Assembly (NCBI GenBank): GCA_004340125.1
Contig: SLUK01000007.1
Coordinates: forward strand, 1-64,000
Reading direction: 5' to 3'
From: Harryflintia acetispora
Lineage (GTDB): Bacteria > Bacillota > Clostridia > Oscillospirales > Ruminococcaceae
DNA length: 64,000 nucleotides
Shown: positions 31,977-39,629 of the stretch, in pieces
Numbering within the stretch: the first letter of the stretch is position 1
Layout of the letters: every line of letters begins with the position of its first letter
Program-made: the position numbers and the translations under genes
Notes under the pieces: model-generated
Told to the model about the DNA's origin: nothing
The model's database searches: none
The model's input: only the letters and a program-made list of their open reading frames with translations

Positions 31977-31997
31977 TACCCAAACGGAAGAGAAAAG

Positions 31998-32037
31998 ATA
32001 AGGCTAAACAGGAAGTGCGCTCCCTGTTTAGCCTTAT
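31998..32037 (+). terminator. Terminator of the zinc-ribbon gene
   Basis: A perfect 15-bp stem (31998-32012 with 32023-32037) around a 10-base loop, followed by TTTG. Confidence 0.8.
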
Positions 32038-32075
32038 TTTGACCGGGACCAATTTCGTCAAGGTGGGAGTGCTGC

Positions 32076-33821
32076 TTGTTGCGCGGGAGAAGAAGACAGA
32101 GCTTTCTGCACGGGGCCGTGATCCTCGGCGTGGCGACGGTGGTCGTCAAGCTGATCGGCGCCATGTTCAAGATACCGCTGACCAACCTGATCGGCGGGGT
32201 GGGGATGGGGGACTTCACCATCGCCTACGATATTTTCAGGCCCCTCAATTCCCTGGCCATCGCCGGGCTGCCGGTCGCGGTCTCCAAGCTGGTCAGCGAG
32301 CAGGCGGCCACCGGCCGGCTGCGGGATGCGCGCAAGATCCTCCATCTCTCAACCCTGCTGTTCCTCGTCACCGGGGCGGCGGGCTTTGTCGTCATGTTCT
32401 TCGGCGCCCGGCTCTTCGCCGGCTTTTTAAAGAGTCCGGACAGCTATCTCACCATCGCCGCGCTCTCCCCGGCGGTCTTCTTCTGCTGCATGATGAGCGC
32501 CTACCGCGGCTACTACCAGGGGCTCAAGAACATGTACCCCACCGCCCTCTCCCAGATGGTGGAGGCGGCCGTTAAGCTGTTGTGCGGGATCGCGCTCTCG
32601 GTGCTTTTCATGGCCTTTGCGCGCGGGAGCCTCGCGTCGGGGGAGAGCGTGCTGCACACCCTCTACCCCGGTGCCTCGCAGGACGAGGTCATGGTCTACC
32701 AGTTCGGCGCGGTGGGCGCGGTGCTGGGGGTCGCGCTCTCCACCCTGGCGGGGACCGTCTTCCTCTTTTTGCGCCACCACCTGGGCGGCGACGGCCTCAC
32801 CCGCGAGGAGCTGGCGGCCTGCCCGCCGCCCGCCTCCTCGCGCGTCCTCCTGAAAAGGATGGTCCTGATCGCGGTGCCGGTCTGCCTCGGGTCGGTGGCC
32901 ACCCACCTGACCACCCTGATCGATTTGATGTCCATCATGAACCGGCTGGACCACGCCATGACGGGGAACGCGCAGGCCCTGCTCTCGATGTACCAGGGGC
33001 TGATCCCGCAGGGGTATTCGGTGACCGACGTGTCCAAGTACCTCTACGGCTCCTATTCGGGGATCGCGGTGAACATCTTCAACCTCGTCCCCTCGCTGAC
33101 CACCACGCTCGGGGTGAGCATACTGCCGGCGGTGGCGGGCGCCTTCGCCACGCGCAACCTGCCCGAGGTCAAGCGCAACGTCGAGTCGGTGCTGCGGGTC
33201 ACGGCGATGGTGGCCATCCCCGCGGGGCTCGGCTTCATGGCGCTGAGCGAGCCGATCACCATGCTGCTCTACGGCTCCAAGCCGATGGAGGCGATGATCG
33301 CCGCCCCGCTGCTGCGCTCGCTGGGGCTGTCGGTCATCTTCGTCTCGCTGACCACCCCGATCAACGCGGTGCTGCAGGCGGTGGGCCGGGTGTCGGTGCC
33401 GGTCAAGCTGATGGTGCTCGGCGGCGCGCTCAAGCTCGCGGTCAACTTTGTGCTCGTCGGGATCCCCGGGGTCAACATCCAGGGCGCGCCGGTGGGCACC
33501 GCCGCGTGCTATCTGCTGATCGTGCTGCTCAGCCTGTGGGTGCTGCGGCGCGCCACCTCGGTGCAGATAAGCTACCTGCGGGTCTTCGGCAAGCCCCTGC
33601 TCGCGGGGATCGCCTGCGCCTTCGCGGCCAACGCCTCGTACGGGCTGCTGCTGCGCGCCTTTGAAAGCCGCCTGGTCACCCTGCTGGCGATCGGGATCGG
33701 TATGCTTTTCTATGCCGCCGTGCTGCTTTTATGTAAGGGGATTTACCGGGAAGACGTCCTGATGCTGCCGGGTGGGGAAAAAATTGCAAAAATACTTGAA
33801 AAACATGGCCTGATAGGTTAA
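32076..33821 (+). CDS. SpoVB/MurJ-like polysaccharide flippase (MOP superfamily)
   Basis: The 581-aa polytopic membrane protein has about 14 hydrophobic segments. The N-terminus FLHGAVILGVATVVVKLIGAMFKIPLTNLIG and the YRGYYQGLKNMYPTALSQ block are typical of the SpoVB/YabM branch. It probably flips lipid-linked peptidoglycan or polysaccharide precursors, perhaps for spore cortex. The start is TTG 32076 with GGTGGGAG 6 bases upstream. It is followed by mazG and hup, as in the clostridial yabM-yabN-hup order, supporting orthology to YabM rather than classical SpoVB. Confidence 0.85.
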   Translation: MLRGRRRQSFLHGAVILGVATVVVKLIGAMFKIPLTNLIGGVGMGDFTIAYDIFRPLNSLAIAGLPVAVSKLVSEQAATGRLRDARKILHLSTLLFLVTGAAGFVVMFFGARLFAGFLKSPDSYLTIAALSPAVFFCCMMSAYRGYYQGLKNMYPTALSQMVEAAVKLLCGIALSVLFMAFARGSLASGESVLHTLYPGASQDEVMVYQFGAVGAVLGVALSTLAGTVFLFLRHHLGGDGLTREELAACPPPASSRVLLKRMVLIAVPVCLGSVATHLTTLIDLMSIMNRLDHAMTGNAQALLSMYQGLIPQGYSVTDVSKYLYGSYSGIAVNIFNLVPSLTTTLGVSILPAVAGAFATRNLPEVKRNVESVLRVTAMVAIPAGLGFMALSEPITMLLYGSKPMEAMIAAPLLRSLGLSVIFVSLTTPINAVLQAVGRVSVPVKLMVLGGALKLAVNFVLVGIPGVNIQGAPVGTAACYLLIVLLSLWVLRRATSVQISYLRVFGKPLLAGIACAFAANASYGLLLRAFESRLVTLLAIGIGMLFYAAVLLLCKGIYREDVLMLPGGEKIAKILEKHGLIG

Positions 33822-33824
33822 TAT
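33796..33824 (+). promoter_or_regulatory. Possible promoter of mazG
   Basis: TTGAAA (33796-33801) and TAATAT (33819-33824) are spaced 17 bases apart, straddling the end of the flippase gene. Confidence 0.5.
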
Positions 33825-33879
33825 AGTACTTGTCAGCTGACGCGAAAAGCTGATGAATTCAGGAAATGGCGGCTAAAGA

Positions 33880-34677
33880 ATGGTTGACTTCACCCCAAAG
33901 GATGCATACGGCATCGCCGATCTTGTCGAAATCGTACGGCTCTTGCGCGCCCCGGGCGGCTGCCCGTGGGACCGGGAGCAGGACCACCACACGATCCGCA
34001 AGAACCTCATCGAGGAAACCTATGAGGTGGCCGAGGCGATCGACCTCGAGGACAGGGCGCTGCTGCGCGAGGAGCTGGGCGACCTGCTGCTGCAGGTGGT
34101 GCTCCACGCACAGATGGAAGCCGAGGCGGGAACCTTTGACTTTTCCGGGGTCTGCAACGACATCTGCCAGAAGCTGATCGTGCGCCATCCCCATGTCTTC
34201 GGACAGGTGAGCGCCAAGGACACCGACGAGGTGCTCAAGAACTGGGAGGCCATCAAGCAGCGCACCAAGGGCCAGACCACCGCCGCCCAGACGCTCGAGA
34301 GCGTGCCCAAGACCCTGCCCGCCCTCATGCGCGCCGAAAAGCTGCAAAAGCGCGCGGCCAAGACCGGCTTCGACTACCCCGACCTGCAGTGGGCGGCAGA
34401 AGACCTCGAAAGCGAACTGCGCGAGGTCAAGGAAGCGATCGCCAAGGGGGACAAGCCCCAGATGCACGAGGAGCTGGGGGACCTGCTCTTTGCCGCGGTC
34501 AACGTGGCCCGCTTCATGGGAGCCGATCCCGAGGAGGCGCTGAGCCGTGCGAGCGACAAGTTCACCCGGCGCTTTACCAGGGTCGAGGAGCTGGCCGCCG
34601 AGCGGGAGCTTGAGATGAATTCTTGCGGGATTGACTGCCTCAACGGGTTATGGGCGCAGGCAAAACGGGAAGAATAG
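33880..34677 (+). CDS. mazG: Nucleoside triphosphate pyrophosphohydrolase MazG
   Basis: The 265-aa protein has two MazG repeats. The first contains GGCPWDREQDHHTIRKNLIEETYEVAEAI with EExxE metal ligands and EELGDLLLQVVLH (about residues 26-85). The second repeats EELGDLLFAAVNVARF (about 199-214). It hydrolyses NTPs to NMP and PPi, cleaning damaged nucleotides and influencing (p)ppGpp. The ribosome-binding site before ATG 33880 is weak. The B. subtilis equivalent YabN carries an extra methylase-like N-terminal domain that is absent here. Confidence 0.93.
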   Translation: MVDFTPKDAYGIADLVEIVRLLRAPGGCPWDREQDHHTIRKNLIEETYEVAEAIDLEDRALLREELGDLLLQVVLHAQMEAEAGTFDFSGVCNDICQKLIVRHPHVFGQVSAKDTDEVLKNWEAIKQRTKGQTTAAQTLESVPKTLPALMRAEKLQKRAAKTGFDYPDLQWAAEDLESELREVKEAIAKGDKPQMHEELGDLLFAAVNVARFMGADPEEALSRASDKFTRRFTRVEELAAERELEMNSCGIDCLNGLWAQAKREE

Positions 34678-34698
34678 TAAAACGGCAAATCAGTTTGC

Positions 34699-34728
34699 TT
34701 TAAGGCTTCAATAAGCTTTAAGTATAAA
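34699..34728 (+). promoter_or_regulatory. Possible promoter of hup
   Basis: TTTAAG (34699-34704) and TATAAA (34723-34728) are spaced 18 bases apart; TTGCTT at 34695 is an alternative -35. The region is AT-rich compared with its surroundings, as expected before a highly expressed gene. Confidence 0.4.
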
Positions 34729-34756
34729 AATGAAATATATTTCGGAGGGTTAAAAA

Positions 34757-35032
34757 ATGACAAAAGCAGAGTTAATTAATGCGATCGCCGAGAAATCCGG
34801 TTTCACCAAGAAGGACAGCGACACCGCGCTGACCGCCGTGCTCGACGCCATCACCGACGCGCTGGTCGCCGGCGAGAAGGTTTCCCTGATCGGCTTCGGC
34901 ACCTTTGAGGTGAAATCCCGCGCTTCCCGCACCGGCGTGAACCCGAGAACCAAAGAGCCCATCACCATTGCCGCTTCCAAGCTGCCGGCTTTCAAGGCTG
35001 GTAAGGCGCTCAAAGACGCCGTCGCGAAGTAA
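34757..35032 (+). CDS. hup: HU-family DNA-binding protein
   Basis: The 91-aa protein is a full-length [23 protein letters not shown], then [20 protein letters not shown] with the arm that inserts into the minor groove, and the terminal [13 protein letters not shown]. It is a dimeric nucleoid protein that bends and compacts DNA. GGAGG lies 8 bases before the ATG, and the leader is AT-rich. In many Clostridia hup is followed by an S4-domain gene, yabP, yabQ and divIC; here a gene-free repeat region follows. Confidence 0.95.
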   Translation: MTKAELINAIAEKSGFTKKDSDTALTAVLDAITDALVAGEKVSLIGFGTFEVKSRASRTGVNPRTKEPITIAASKLPAFKAGKALKDAVAK

Positions 35033-35085
35033 TTTAGCTTTGTCACGAAAGGCCTCCGGCTTGTCCGGGAGCATGCATAAGAAAG

Positions 35086-35118
35086 TTAGGGGCAGCAGAT
35101 TCTATCTGCTGCCCCTAA
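35086..35118 (+). terminator. Stem-loop terminator of hup
   Basis: A perfect 14-bp stem (35086-35099 with 35105-35118) with a 5-base loop; no long T run follows. Confidence 0.65.
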
Positions 35119-35180
35119 CTCAGTGTGTCAAAAAACTCCTGCCCCCCAAAAGCCCTACAAAGCCCCCGTAAAAAAACTGG

Positions 35181-35321
35181 GTTTCCAAAGGGGACATGTC
35201 CCCTTTGGTGGGAGTTTGAGGGTGAAACCCTCAAGGTCATAAATCGAAAAAGGCTCAGGAGAGGGGAATGAAACCGTCCAGTGGACGGTTTCAGGGGAGA
35301 ACCCCAAGAGGGGTGCTCCCG
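35181..35321 (+). repeat. Copy A of the dispersed multi-hairpin repeat
   Basis: The best-preserved copy with 36118-36260. Modules in order are a CCAAAGGGGACATGTCCCCTTTGG-type palindrome (35185-35208), TTGAGGGTGAAACCCTCAAGGTC-type hairpin (about 35215-35237), an AGGAGAGGGGAAT link, an AAACCGTCCAGTGGACGGTTT palindrome (about 35272-35292), then a GGGGAGAACCCC/GGGGTGCTCCC hairpin (35294-35320). It reads in the direction of hup, just downstream of it. Confidence 0.75.
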
Positions 35322-35447
35322 CCGTTTGCACATTTTGCCGGTTGTCGTCAGTTTTTTGTTCGCGGCCGTTACGCAAAGCGCCGCCCCCAACTTGCGGGGG
35401 CGGCGCTTTTATTTCAAAACTATTTTCCCCAATATTCGCCTTTTTTC

Positions 35448-35476
35448 TTGCCTTTTACTGGGCGCTGTGCTATACT
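35448..35476 (+). promoter_or_regulatory. Plus-strand promoter entering the putative RNA locus
   Basis: TTGCCT (35448-35453) and TATACT (35471-35476) are spaced 17 bases apart. Transcription would start near 35483 and run antisense to the minus-strand RNA candidate. No protein gene follows on this strand for over 2 kb. Confidence 0.5.
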
Positions 35477-35497
35477 GAGGCTATGGGGTTTTCTTGC

Positions 35498-35600
35498 AAA
35501 AAGAAAAGCCGCGGCAGTTGCCCGTGGGCCAACACGGACAGCCAGCCCGCCAGGTGAACAGACCACCCAACGACCTACCGGAATTCCGGCACCACGGCTA
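35498..35600 (-). ncRNA. Putative ~100-nt structured RNA of unknown family
   Basis: On the minus strand a promoter (35635-35607) is followed from about 35600 by a GC-rich segment without a usable ORF. It ends in GCCGCGGC (35515-35508) and a TTTTCTTTTT tract. The 5' end GCCGTGG pairs with the 3' end CCGCGGC (7 bp), closing a structure that includes hairpins TGCCGG/CCGGTA, GGTG/CACC and CCGTG/CACGG. Promoter, closing stem and T-tract together support an independent RNA. It lacks the GGAAG-AGCAG hallmark of SRP RNA, a GTTCRA tRNA T-loop, and the length of 6S RNA. Confidence 0.5.
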
Positions 35601-35606
35601 AGTGTA

Positions 35607-35635
35607 ATTATAACACATCTTCTCCTTCTTGAGAA
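35607..35635 (-). promoter_or_regulatory. Minus-strand promoter of the putative RNA
   Basis: A perfect TATAAT (35612-35607) has the weak -35 TTCTCA (35635-35630) at 17-base spacing. Confidence 0.5.
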
Positions 35636-35837
35636 GAGTTATAGGAATTTTGGTCGGAAAAGCGCAGATTTTGCGCATGTTTGGGTAGACTTGCCCTTTT
35701 CGGGGCACGCCCGGCATGCGCTTTGTTATTTTTGCAGCGGTCTCCCTTGCAATACCGGCGCCCGCCTTTTTGTCTGAAGGGCGTGCACCGCGAGGGGGGA
35801 AGCCGTGCGGGACGGGGAGTGGCCCCCGTCCCGCGGG

Positions 35838-35970
35838 GAACCCCTTGACGGGAAAAGCGCCCGAAAACCCCACCGGGCGTGCTCCAGGAAAAACCGCCCC
35901 TGCAATCGGGATTCTTAAGGGGCTAATGCCCTTCAAGTGGAGGCTTGGAGGCAACGCCTCCAAGGTCTGT
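35838..35970 (+). repeat. Degenerate copy F of the dispersed repeat
   Basis: It contains GGGGAACCCC (about 35836), an AAGGGGCTAATGCCCTT hairpin (35917-35934) and a TTGGAGGCAACGCCTCCAAGGTC module (about 35945-35967) equivalent to the GAGGG...CCCTCAAGGTC module of other copies. Boundaries are uncertain. With copies A and B and the RNA candidate it accounts for most of the 35033-36277 gene-free region. Confidence 0.4.
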
Positions 35971-36117
35971 ATCTTTCATAAAAGGGGAAACCGCGCGCAG
36001 CGCGAGGGGGGCACCCCGAGATGGGTTTTCCCCGCCCACTTTTCGCAGGCCGAGGCCCGCTCCGAAAAACGGAGCGGGCCTCGGCCTGTCCATTCAACCG
36101 GAAACAGGCAAAAAAGG

Positions 36118-36260
36118 CGGGAGAACCCCTCTTGGGGGTTCTCCCCTCAAACCGTCCACTGGACGCTTTGATTCCCCTCTCCTGCGCCTTTTGGCGGGTA
36201 GACCTTGAGGGTTTCACCCTCAAACTCCCACCCAAGGGGACATGTCCCCTTGGGGAACCC
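36118..36260 (-). repeat. Copy B of the dispersed multi-hairpin repeat (inverted partner of copy A)
   Basis: Read on the minus strand it aligns with copy A module for module, with only scattered differences (for example ...GGGGACATGTCCCC..., TTTGAGGGTGAAACCCTC, GTCCAGTGGAC). It lies just downstream of the MATE gene and is co-oriented with it. Confidence 0.75.
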
Positions 36261-36277
36261 GTTGTTGGGGGCCGGTT

Positions 36278-37684
36278 TTACAGCTTGATTTCGGTCCAGT
36301 TCCCGCCGCTGAAGCGGACCATGCTCAGCACCATGCGGATGATCTGGTCGAAGCACAGCGAATACCACGCGCCCATCAGCCCGAGCGCCAGCGGATAGCA
36401 GAACAGCCAGGCCGACCCGGGGCGGATTACCGCCACGCTGATCAGCGACACGGCGGCGGTGAAGCGGGTGTCCCCCGCCCCGCGCAGACAGCCCATGATG
36501 ACCACCTGCGACATCTGGATCATGCAGATCAGCCCGATGAGGATGATGATGACGGCGCCCTGGGAGATGACCGCCTCGTCGTTGGTGAAGGCCATCATGA
36601 TCACTCGGCGCCCGAAGAGGAAGCAGACCATCAGCACCGAGGCGATGATCAGCGCCATGCGCTGGCAGACCTTGCCGTAGACGATCGCCATGTCCGCGCG
36701 CTTGGCCCCCAGGCTCTGGCCGACCAGGGAGGAGGCCGCCACGCTCAGCCCGTCGCCGAAGCTGAAGGAGATGCTCAAAATATTCATACAGATCTGGTGG
36801 GTGGCAAAGGCCACCGTGCCCAAGGAAGCCACGATCTTGGCGTAGGTGAAGAAGCCGAAGCGCAGGCAGAGCTGCTCGATCAGGGCGCTGGAGCCCACCT
36901 TGCACAGCGAGCGCATGGTCTGCCCCTGGAAGCGCCAGCTCCCGTGCGCGCGCAGGGAGAGGAACTGGCCGTGGTGCAGCACCGAGATCACCGACATCAA
37001 AAAGGCAACCGACAGCCCGATCACGGTGGCGATGGCCGCCCCGCGCACCCCGAGGCGGGGGAAGCCGAGGTTGCCGCCGATGAGCAGGTAGTTGAAGACC
37101 ACGTTGAGCCCGTTCGCCACCAGGTTGGTGCGCATGGCGATCTTGGTCCTGCCCACCCCGCGCTGGGCGGCGTTGATGGTCATGGAGAGGGAGTTGAAGA
37201 ACATCCCGAGCATGATGATTTTAAAGTAGGCGGTCGCATCGTCGAGGATGTCCGCGCCCGCGCCCGCGAACTCCATGATTTCTTGGGCGAAGAGCACCCC
37301 CACAATGGTGGAGACGATCGAGAAGGCGGCCGAAAGCAGGATCGACTGGCGCAGCACGCCGTTTGCGCCCTGGGCGTCCTCCTCGCCCCGCTTGCGGGCG
37401 ACCACGGCGGTGACCCCGACGTTGAGGGACATGATCACCGCCAGGAAGATCAGCTTTGGCTGGTTGGTGATCCCCACCGCGGCGATCGCCTCGGGGCCGA
37501 TGGTGCCCACCATCATGGTGTCGATCACCCCGACCAGCCCCACCAGCACGCTCTCCACCGCCGAGGGCCAGGCAATGTTAAAGGTGTTGCCGTAAACCTC
37601 GCGCGAGGGCGGGATCACATCAATTTTCTGGGCTTCCCGGATCATGCTTTGGCAGTCAAAGAACCGCCGTATCCATTGGGGCAC
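36278..37684 (-). CDS. MATE-family multidrug/metabolite efflux transporter
   Basis: About 468 aa with 12 hydrophobic spans in two halves. The block YGNTFNIAWPSAVESVLVGLVGVIDTMMVG and the second-half GDGLSVAASSLVGQSLGAKRAD are MATE signatures. These proteins export cationic compounds or metabolites using sodium or proton gradients. GTG 37684 is chosen because GGGGAGG sits 9 bases upstream; an ATG at 37756 lies upstream of the predicted transcription start and is rejected, and GTG 37690 is too close to the ribosome-binding site. It is monocistronic with its own promoter. Confidence 0.88.
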   Translation of the reverse strand: MPQWIRRFFDCQSMIREAQKIDVIPPSREVYGNTFNIAWPSAVESVLVGLVGVIDTMMVGTIGPEAIAAVGITNQPKLIFLAVIMSLNVGVTAVVARKRGEEDAQGANGVLRQSILLSAAFSIVSTIVGVLFAQEIMEFAGAGADILDDATAYFKIIMLGMFFNSLSMTINAAQRGVGRTKIAMRTNLVANGLNVVFNYLLIGGNLGFPRLGVRGAAIATVIGLSVAFLMSVISVLHHGQFLSLRAHGSWRFQGQTMRSLCKVGSSALIEQLCLRFGFFTYAKIVASLGTVAFATHQICMNILSISFSFGDGLSVAASSLVGQSLGAKRADMAIVYGKVCQRMALIIASVLMVCFLFGRRVIMMAFTNDEAVISQGAVIIILIGLICMIQMSQVVIMGCLRGAGDTRFTAAVSLISVAVIRPGSAWLFCYPLALGLMGAWYSLCFDQIIRMVLSMVRFSGGNWTEIKL

Positions 37685-37717
37685 GCCCACACACCTCCCC
37701 TGTATTTCTTGCTTTTG

Positions 37718-37746
37718 ATTATAGCACGAATGTAAAAATGAGACAA
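37718..37746 (-). promoter_or_regulatory. Sigma-A promoter of the MATE gene
   Basis: On the minus strand, TTGTCT (37746-37741) and a perfect TATAAT (37723-37718) are spaced 17 bases apart. Confidence 0.7.
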
Positions 37747-37781
37747 ACCGCTTCATCCCGGGAGCTTTCGCGCAGGGATTC

Positions 37782-37809
37782 TTGCATCCCGCTCATTTTC
37801 GGCTATAAT
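37782..37809 (+). promoter_or_regulatory. Sigma-A promoter of the NusG-II gene
   Basis: TTGCAT (37782-37787) and a perfect TATAAT (37804-37809) are spaced 16 bases apart. Confidence 0.7.
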
Positions 37810-37843
37810 GGACACATACTAAAAAGCGGAAAGGGGGGCTTTG

Positions 37844-38224
37844 ATGATCTCGCCGAATAAAAAGGGTTTGTCCCGTGTGGAGCGCAAGATCCTGTTCTGG
37901 CTGCTGGCGGCGGCCGTGGCGGCGACACTGCTGCTCGGGCTGCTGCGCATGGACCGCGGCGGCTATGGGATCGCGCAAATCTATTGCGACGGGACGCTGG
38001 TGGCCTCTCTCGACCTCGCGGATTATCAGCAGTCCCGGATCATCCCGCTGTCGCAGCTGGGCGTGGACCTGCCGGTGAGCTTTGAACTTAAAGACCACAA
38101 AATCCGCTTTGTAAACGTCACCTGTCCCGACCACCTGTGCGAGGGCTTCGGCTTCATCAGCCTGCCCACCCAGACGGCGGTCTGTATGCCCAACCGGGTC
38201 TCGGTGCTCATCGACGGGAGATGA
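37844..38224 (+). CDS. Membrane-anchored NusG domain II protein
   Basis: The 126-aa protein has one N-terminal membrane helix (about 16-34) and an extracytoplasmic domain of the stand-alone NusG-II type. It ends with VTCPDHLCEGFGFISLPTQTAVCMPNRV, the typical Cys-containing block (CPDHLC near 94-99). Despite the name, the family is not a transcription factor; in Firmicutes it is often found with quinone/isoprenoid or FMN-transfer genes and has no proven function. The ATG is preceded by AAGGGGGG at 5-base spacing; a TTG directly before it is an alternative start. Confidence 0.75.
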   Translation: MISPNKKGLSRVERKILFWLLAAAVAATLLLGLLRMDRGGYGIAQIYCDGTLVASLDLADYQQSRIIPLSQLGVDLPVSFELKDHKIRFVNVTCPDHLCEGFGFISLPTQTAVCMPNRVSVLIDGR

Positions 38225-38293
38225 TGCAATTTTTCACCTTTCCCTGCATATACTGTTGGTATCCGCAATTTTTGGGGAAAGGGAGGAACCAGC

Positions 38294-38431
38294 ATGGACG
38301 GATATGACGACGTCGGCTACGACGGCTTCCGCCGGGACCTCGATACGCGCAGCGGCGAGTGGTTTTCGGTTGAAGGAGACATCGATGATTTTATTTTTTA
38401 CGGGGAAGACTGCTATGAAAGCGGTCGATGA
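38294..38431 (+). CDS. Small acidic protein, 45 aa, unknown
   Basis: This short ORF has AAAGGGAGG ending 7 bases before the ATG. The peptide is strongly acidic and aromatic (MDGYDDVGYDGFRRDLD..., then GEWFSVEGDIDDFIFYGEDCYESGR), with one Cys and no membrane segment. It lies between the NusG-II gene and a strong terminator whose stem begins 15 bases after its stop, as expected for the last gene of a unit. No family is recognised. Real translation is likely from the ribosome-binding site but unproven. Confidence 0.5.
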   Translation: MDGYDDVGYDGFRRDLDTRSGEWFSVEGDIDDFIFYGEDCYESGR

Positions 38432-38445
38432 ACCGGTAAACGGAT

Positions 38446-38483
38446 AACGGCCGGCTGAAGCAGGTGCTGCTCAGCCGGCCGTT
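38446..38483. terminator. Bidirectional terminator
   Basis: A 13-bp GC-rich stem (AACGGCCGGCTGA at 38446-38458 with its complement at 38471-38483), extended by an inner GCAG/CTGC pair, sits between convergent genes. Confidence 0.75.
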
Positions 38484-38492
38484 TCGTTTGGT

Positions 38493-39413
38493 TTAGTAGG
38501 CGCCGAAGAGGGTGGTGGCCACGGCGGTGTAATCCCCGTCGTGATAGGTGTAGTAGATCCCCACCCCGATGAAGTCGTAGGAATCGCGCATCATGTTTTC
38601 ATAATGCCCGGGGCTTGCCTCCCACTGGTCGTACCACTGCTGCGGGGTCTGGTGCACGACCTTGTCGTAGCCGGTATAATAGGCGGTCGCCAGGTTCTCC
38701 CCCCTGATCCGGAAGTCGGTCGGCACGTCCTCGGTGAGCACCGTGTTCCAGGCGCGCCCGTCCGGGCGCACGTGGTCGAACATGTCGTTTTTGACCAGCT
38801 CATAGGAGCGGATGCGCGCAGCCTTCGAGAGGCTTTCGTCCACCATCAGCTCGTTCAGGCCCGCCTTGAGGCGCTCGTTGTTGATGATGTCGATCACCTC
38901 CTGCTCGTCACCGCTCAAAAAGTGGGCGGAATTGAGGTTGTAGGAGGCGCTCTCGAGGCTGGAGCCGGCTTCTTCGGAGGAAGCGTCGGAGGAGGAATCC
39001 TTGAGCCGCACCTGCGGCTCGCCGCTCACGCTGTTCCCGGTGCCGGGCTCCTCCTTGGGGGGCTCGGCCTGGGAGGGGACGTCGGGCTCGGACGGGGCGG
39101 CCGCCCCTGCCGACGGCGCGCCGGTGGACGGCGCGGGCTCGCTCTGGACGGGCGCCGCCGCCGAAGAGGCGGGTTCTTCGTCCGCTGGCTTCTCTTCGGG
39201 CGGGGGGGCGCTGCGAACTTGGCCCATGCCGGCATAGGCCTCGGGGGTGGGCAGCGGCGAGAAGCGCTCTGCGAGGGTGGGCGCTGCCCCGCTGCCGACG
39301 CTTGGCTCGGACTGCTCGGGGAGGCGGTAATCGTCCTGCCGGTGGCTCGCGCAGGCGCTAAGCAGGAGCGCCGCGCCGAGCAGCAGGGGCATGAGCTTAT
39401 AAAAACGGTTCAT
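38493..39413 (-). CDS. CAP-domain (SCP/PR1-like) lipoprotein
   Basis: The 306-aa protein has a lipoprotein signal (LLLSAC, Cys near 21), a long Pro/Glu/Ser/Ala-rich spacer (about 35-155) suited to crossing the wall, and a C-terminal CAP domain (about 170-306). The CAP core is visible: VIDIINNERLKAGLNELMVDESLSKAARIRS, FDHVRPDGRAW, GENLA and PGHYENMM. In Firmicutes CAP proteins such as YkwD are extracellular and their activity is undefined; some are tied to sporulation or the cell envelope. It is transcribed alone and converges on the 45-aa ORF. Confidence 0.9.
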   Translation of the reverse strand: MNRFYKLMPLLLGAALLLSACASHRQDDYRLPEQSEPSVGSGAAPTLAERFSPLPTPEAYAGMGQVRSAPPPEEKPADEEPASSAAAPVQSEPAPSTGAPSAGAAAPSEPDVPSQAEPPKEEPGTGNSVSGEPQVRLKDSSSDASSEEAGSSLESASYNLNSAHFLSGDEQEVIDIINNERLKAGLNELMVDESLSKAARIRSYELVKNDMFDHVRPDGRAWNTVLTEDVPTDFRIRGENLATAYYTGYDKVVHQTPQQWYDQWEASPGHYENMMRDSYDFIGVGIYYTYHDGDYTAVATTLFGAY

Positions 39414-39629
39414 TGTCAGCTCCCGCGCCGCTCAAAGTGAAGCGGCGGCCGCCTTTTCGGCGGGCGGCGCGCCGGGATAATCAATAAGACAAGGATACGA
39501 AAAAGGTACGAAGAAACTGTTAAGACGCGTTAACGATTCTGTATATTTCCCCGCGGCCGGGCGGGGCCTGCTTCCATTATACGATGCCAGCGCCGGTTTC
39601 TCAACCGCTCCCGTACAGGAAAATAACGG

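Noticed and set aside
35482..35556. A 24-codon ORF starting at the predicted plus-strand transcript start
   Set aside because: It would be leaderless with no ribosome-binding site and lies within the RNA candidate.
35498..35600. Identity of the RNA candidate as signal recognition particle RNA
   Set aside because: Size and rod-like closure fit, but the conserved GGAAG-AGCAG apical domain is absent on both strands.
35268..36398. Several overlapping ORFs of 65-170 codons on both strands between hup and the MATE gene
   Set aside because: They translate the palindromic repeat copies (similar peptides arise from the inverted copies), lack ribosome-binding sites and overlap each other.
36242..37735. 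A 497-codon plus-strand ORF opposite the MATE gene
   Set aside because: Its composition (runs of His, Asp, Gly) is that of an antisense shadow; the minus strand has a clear transporter with promoter and ribosome-binding site.
38225..38293. TATACT at 38249-38254 as a promoter for the 45-aa ORF
   Set aside because: No acceptable -35 at 15-18 bases; co-transcription with the NusG-II gene is simpler.
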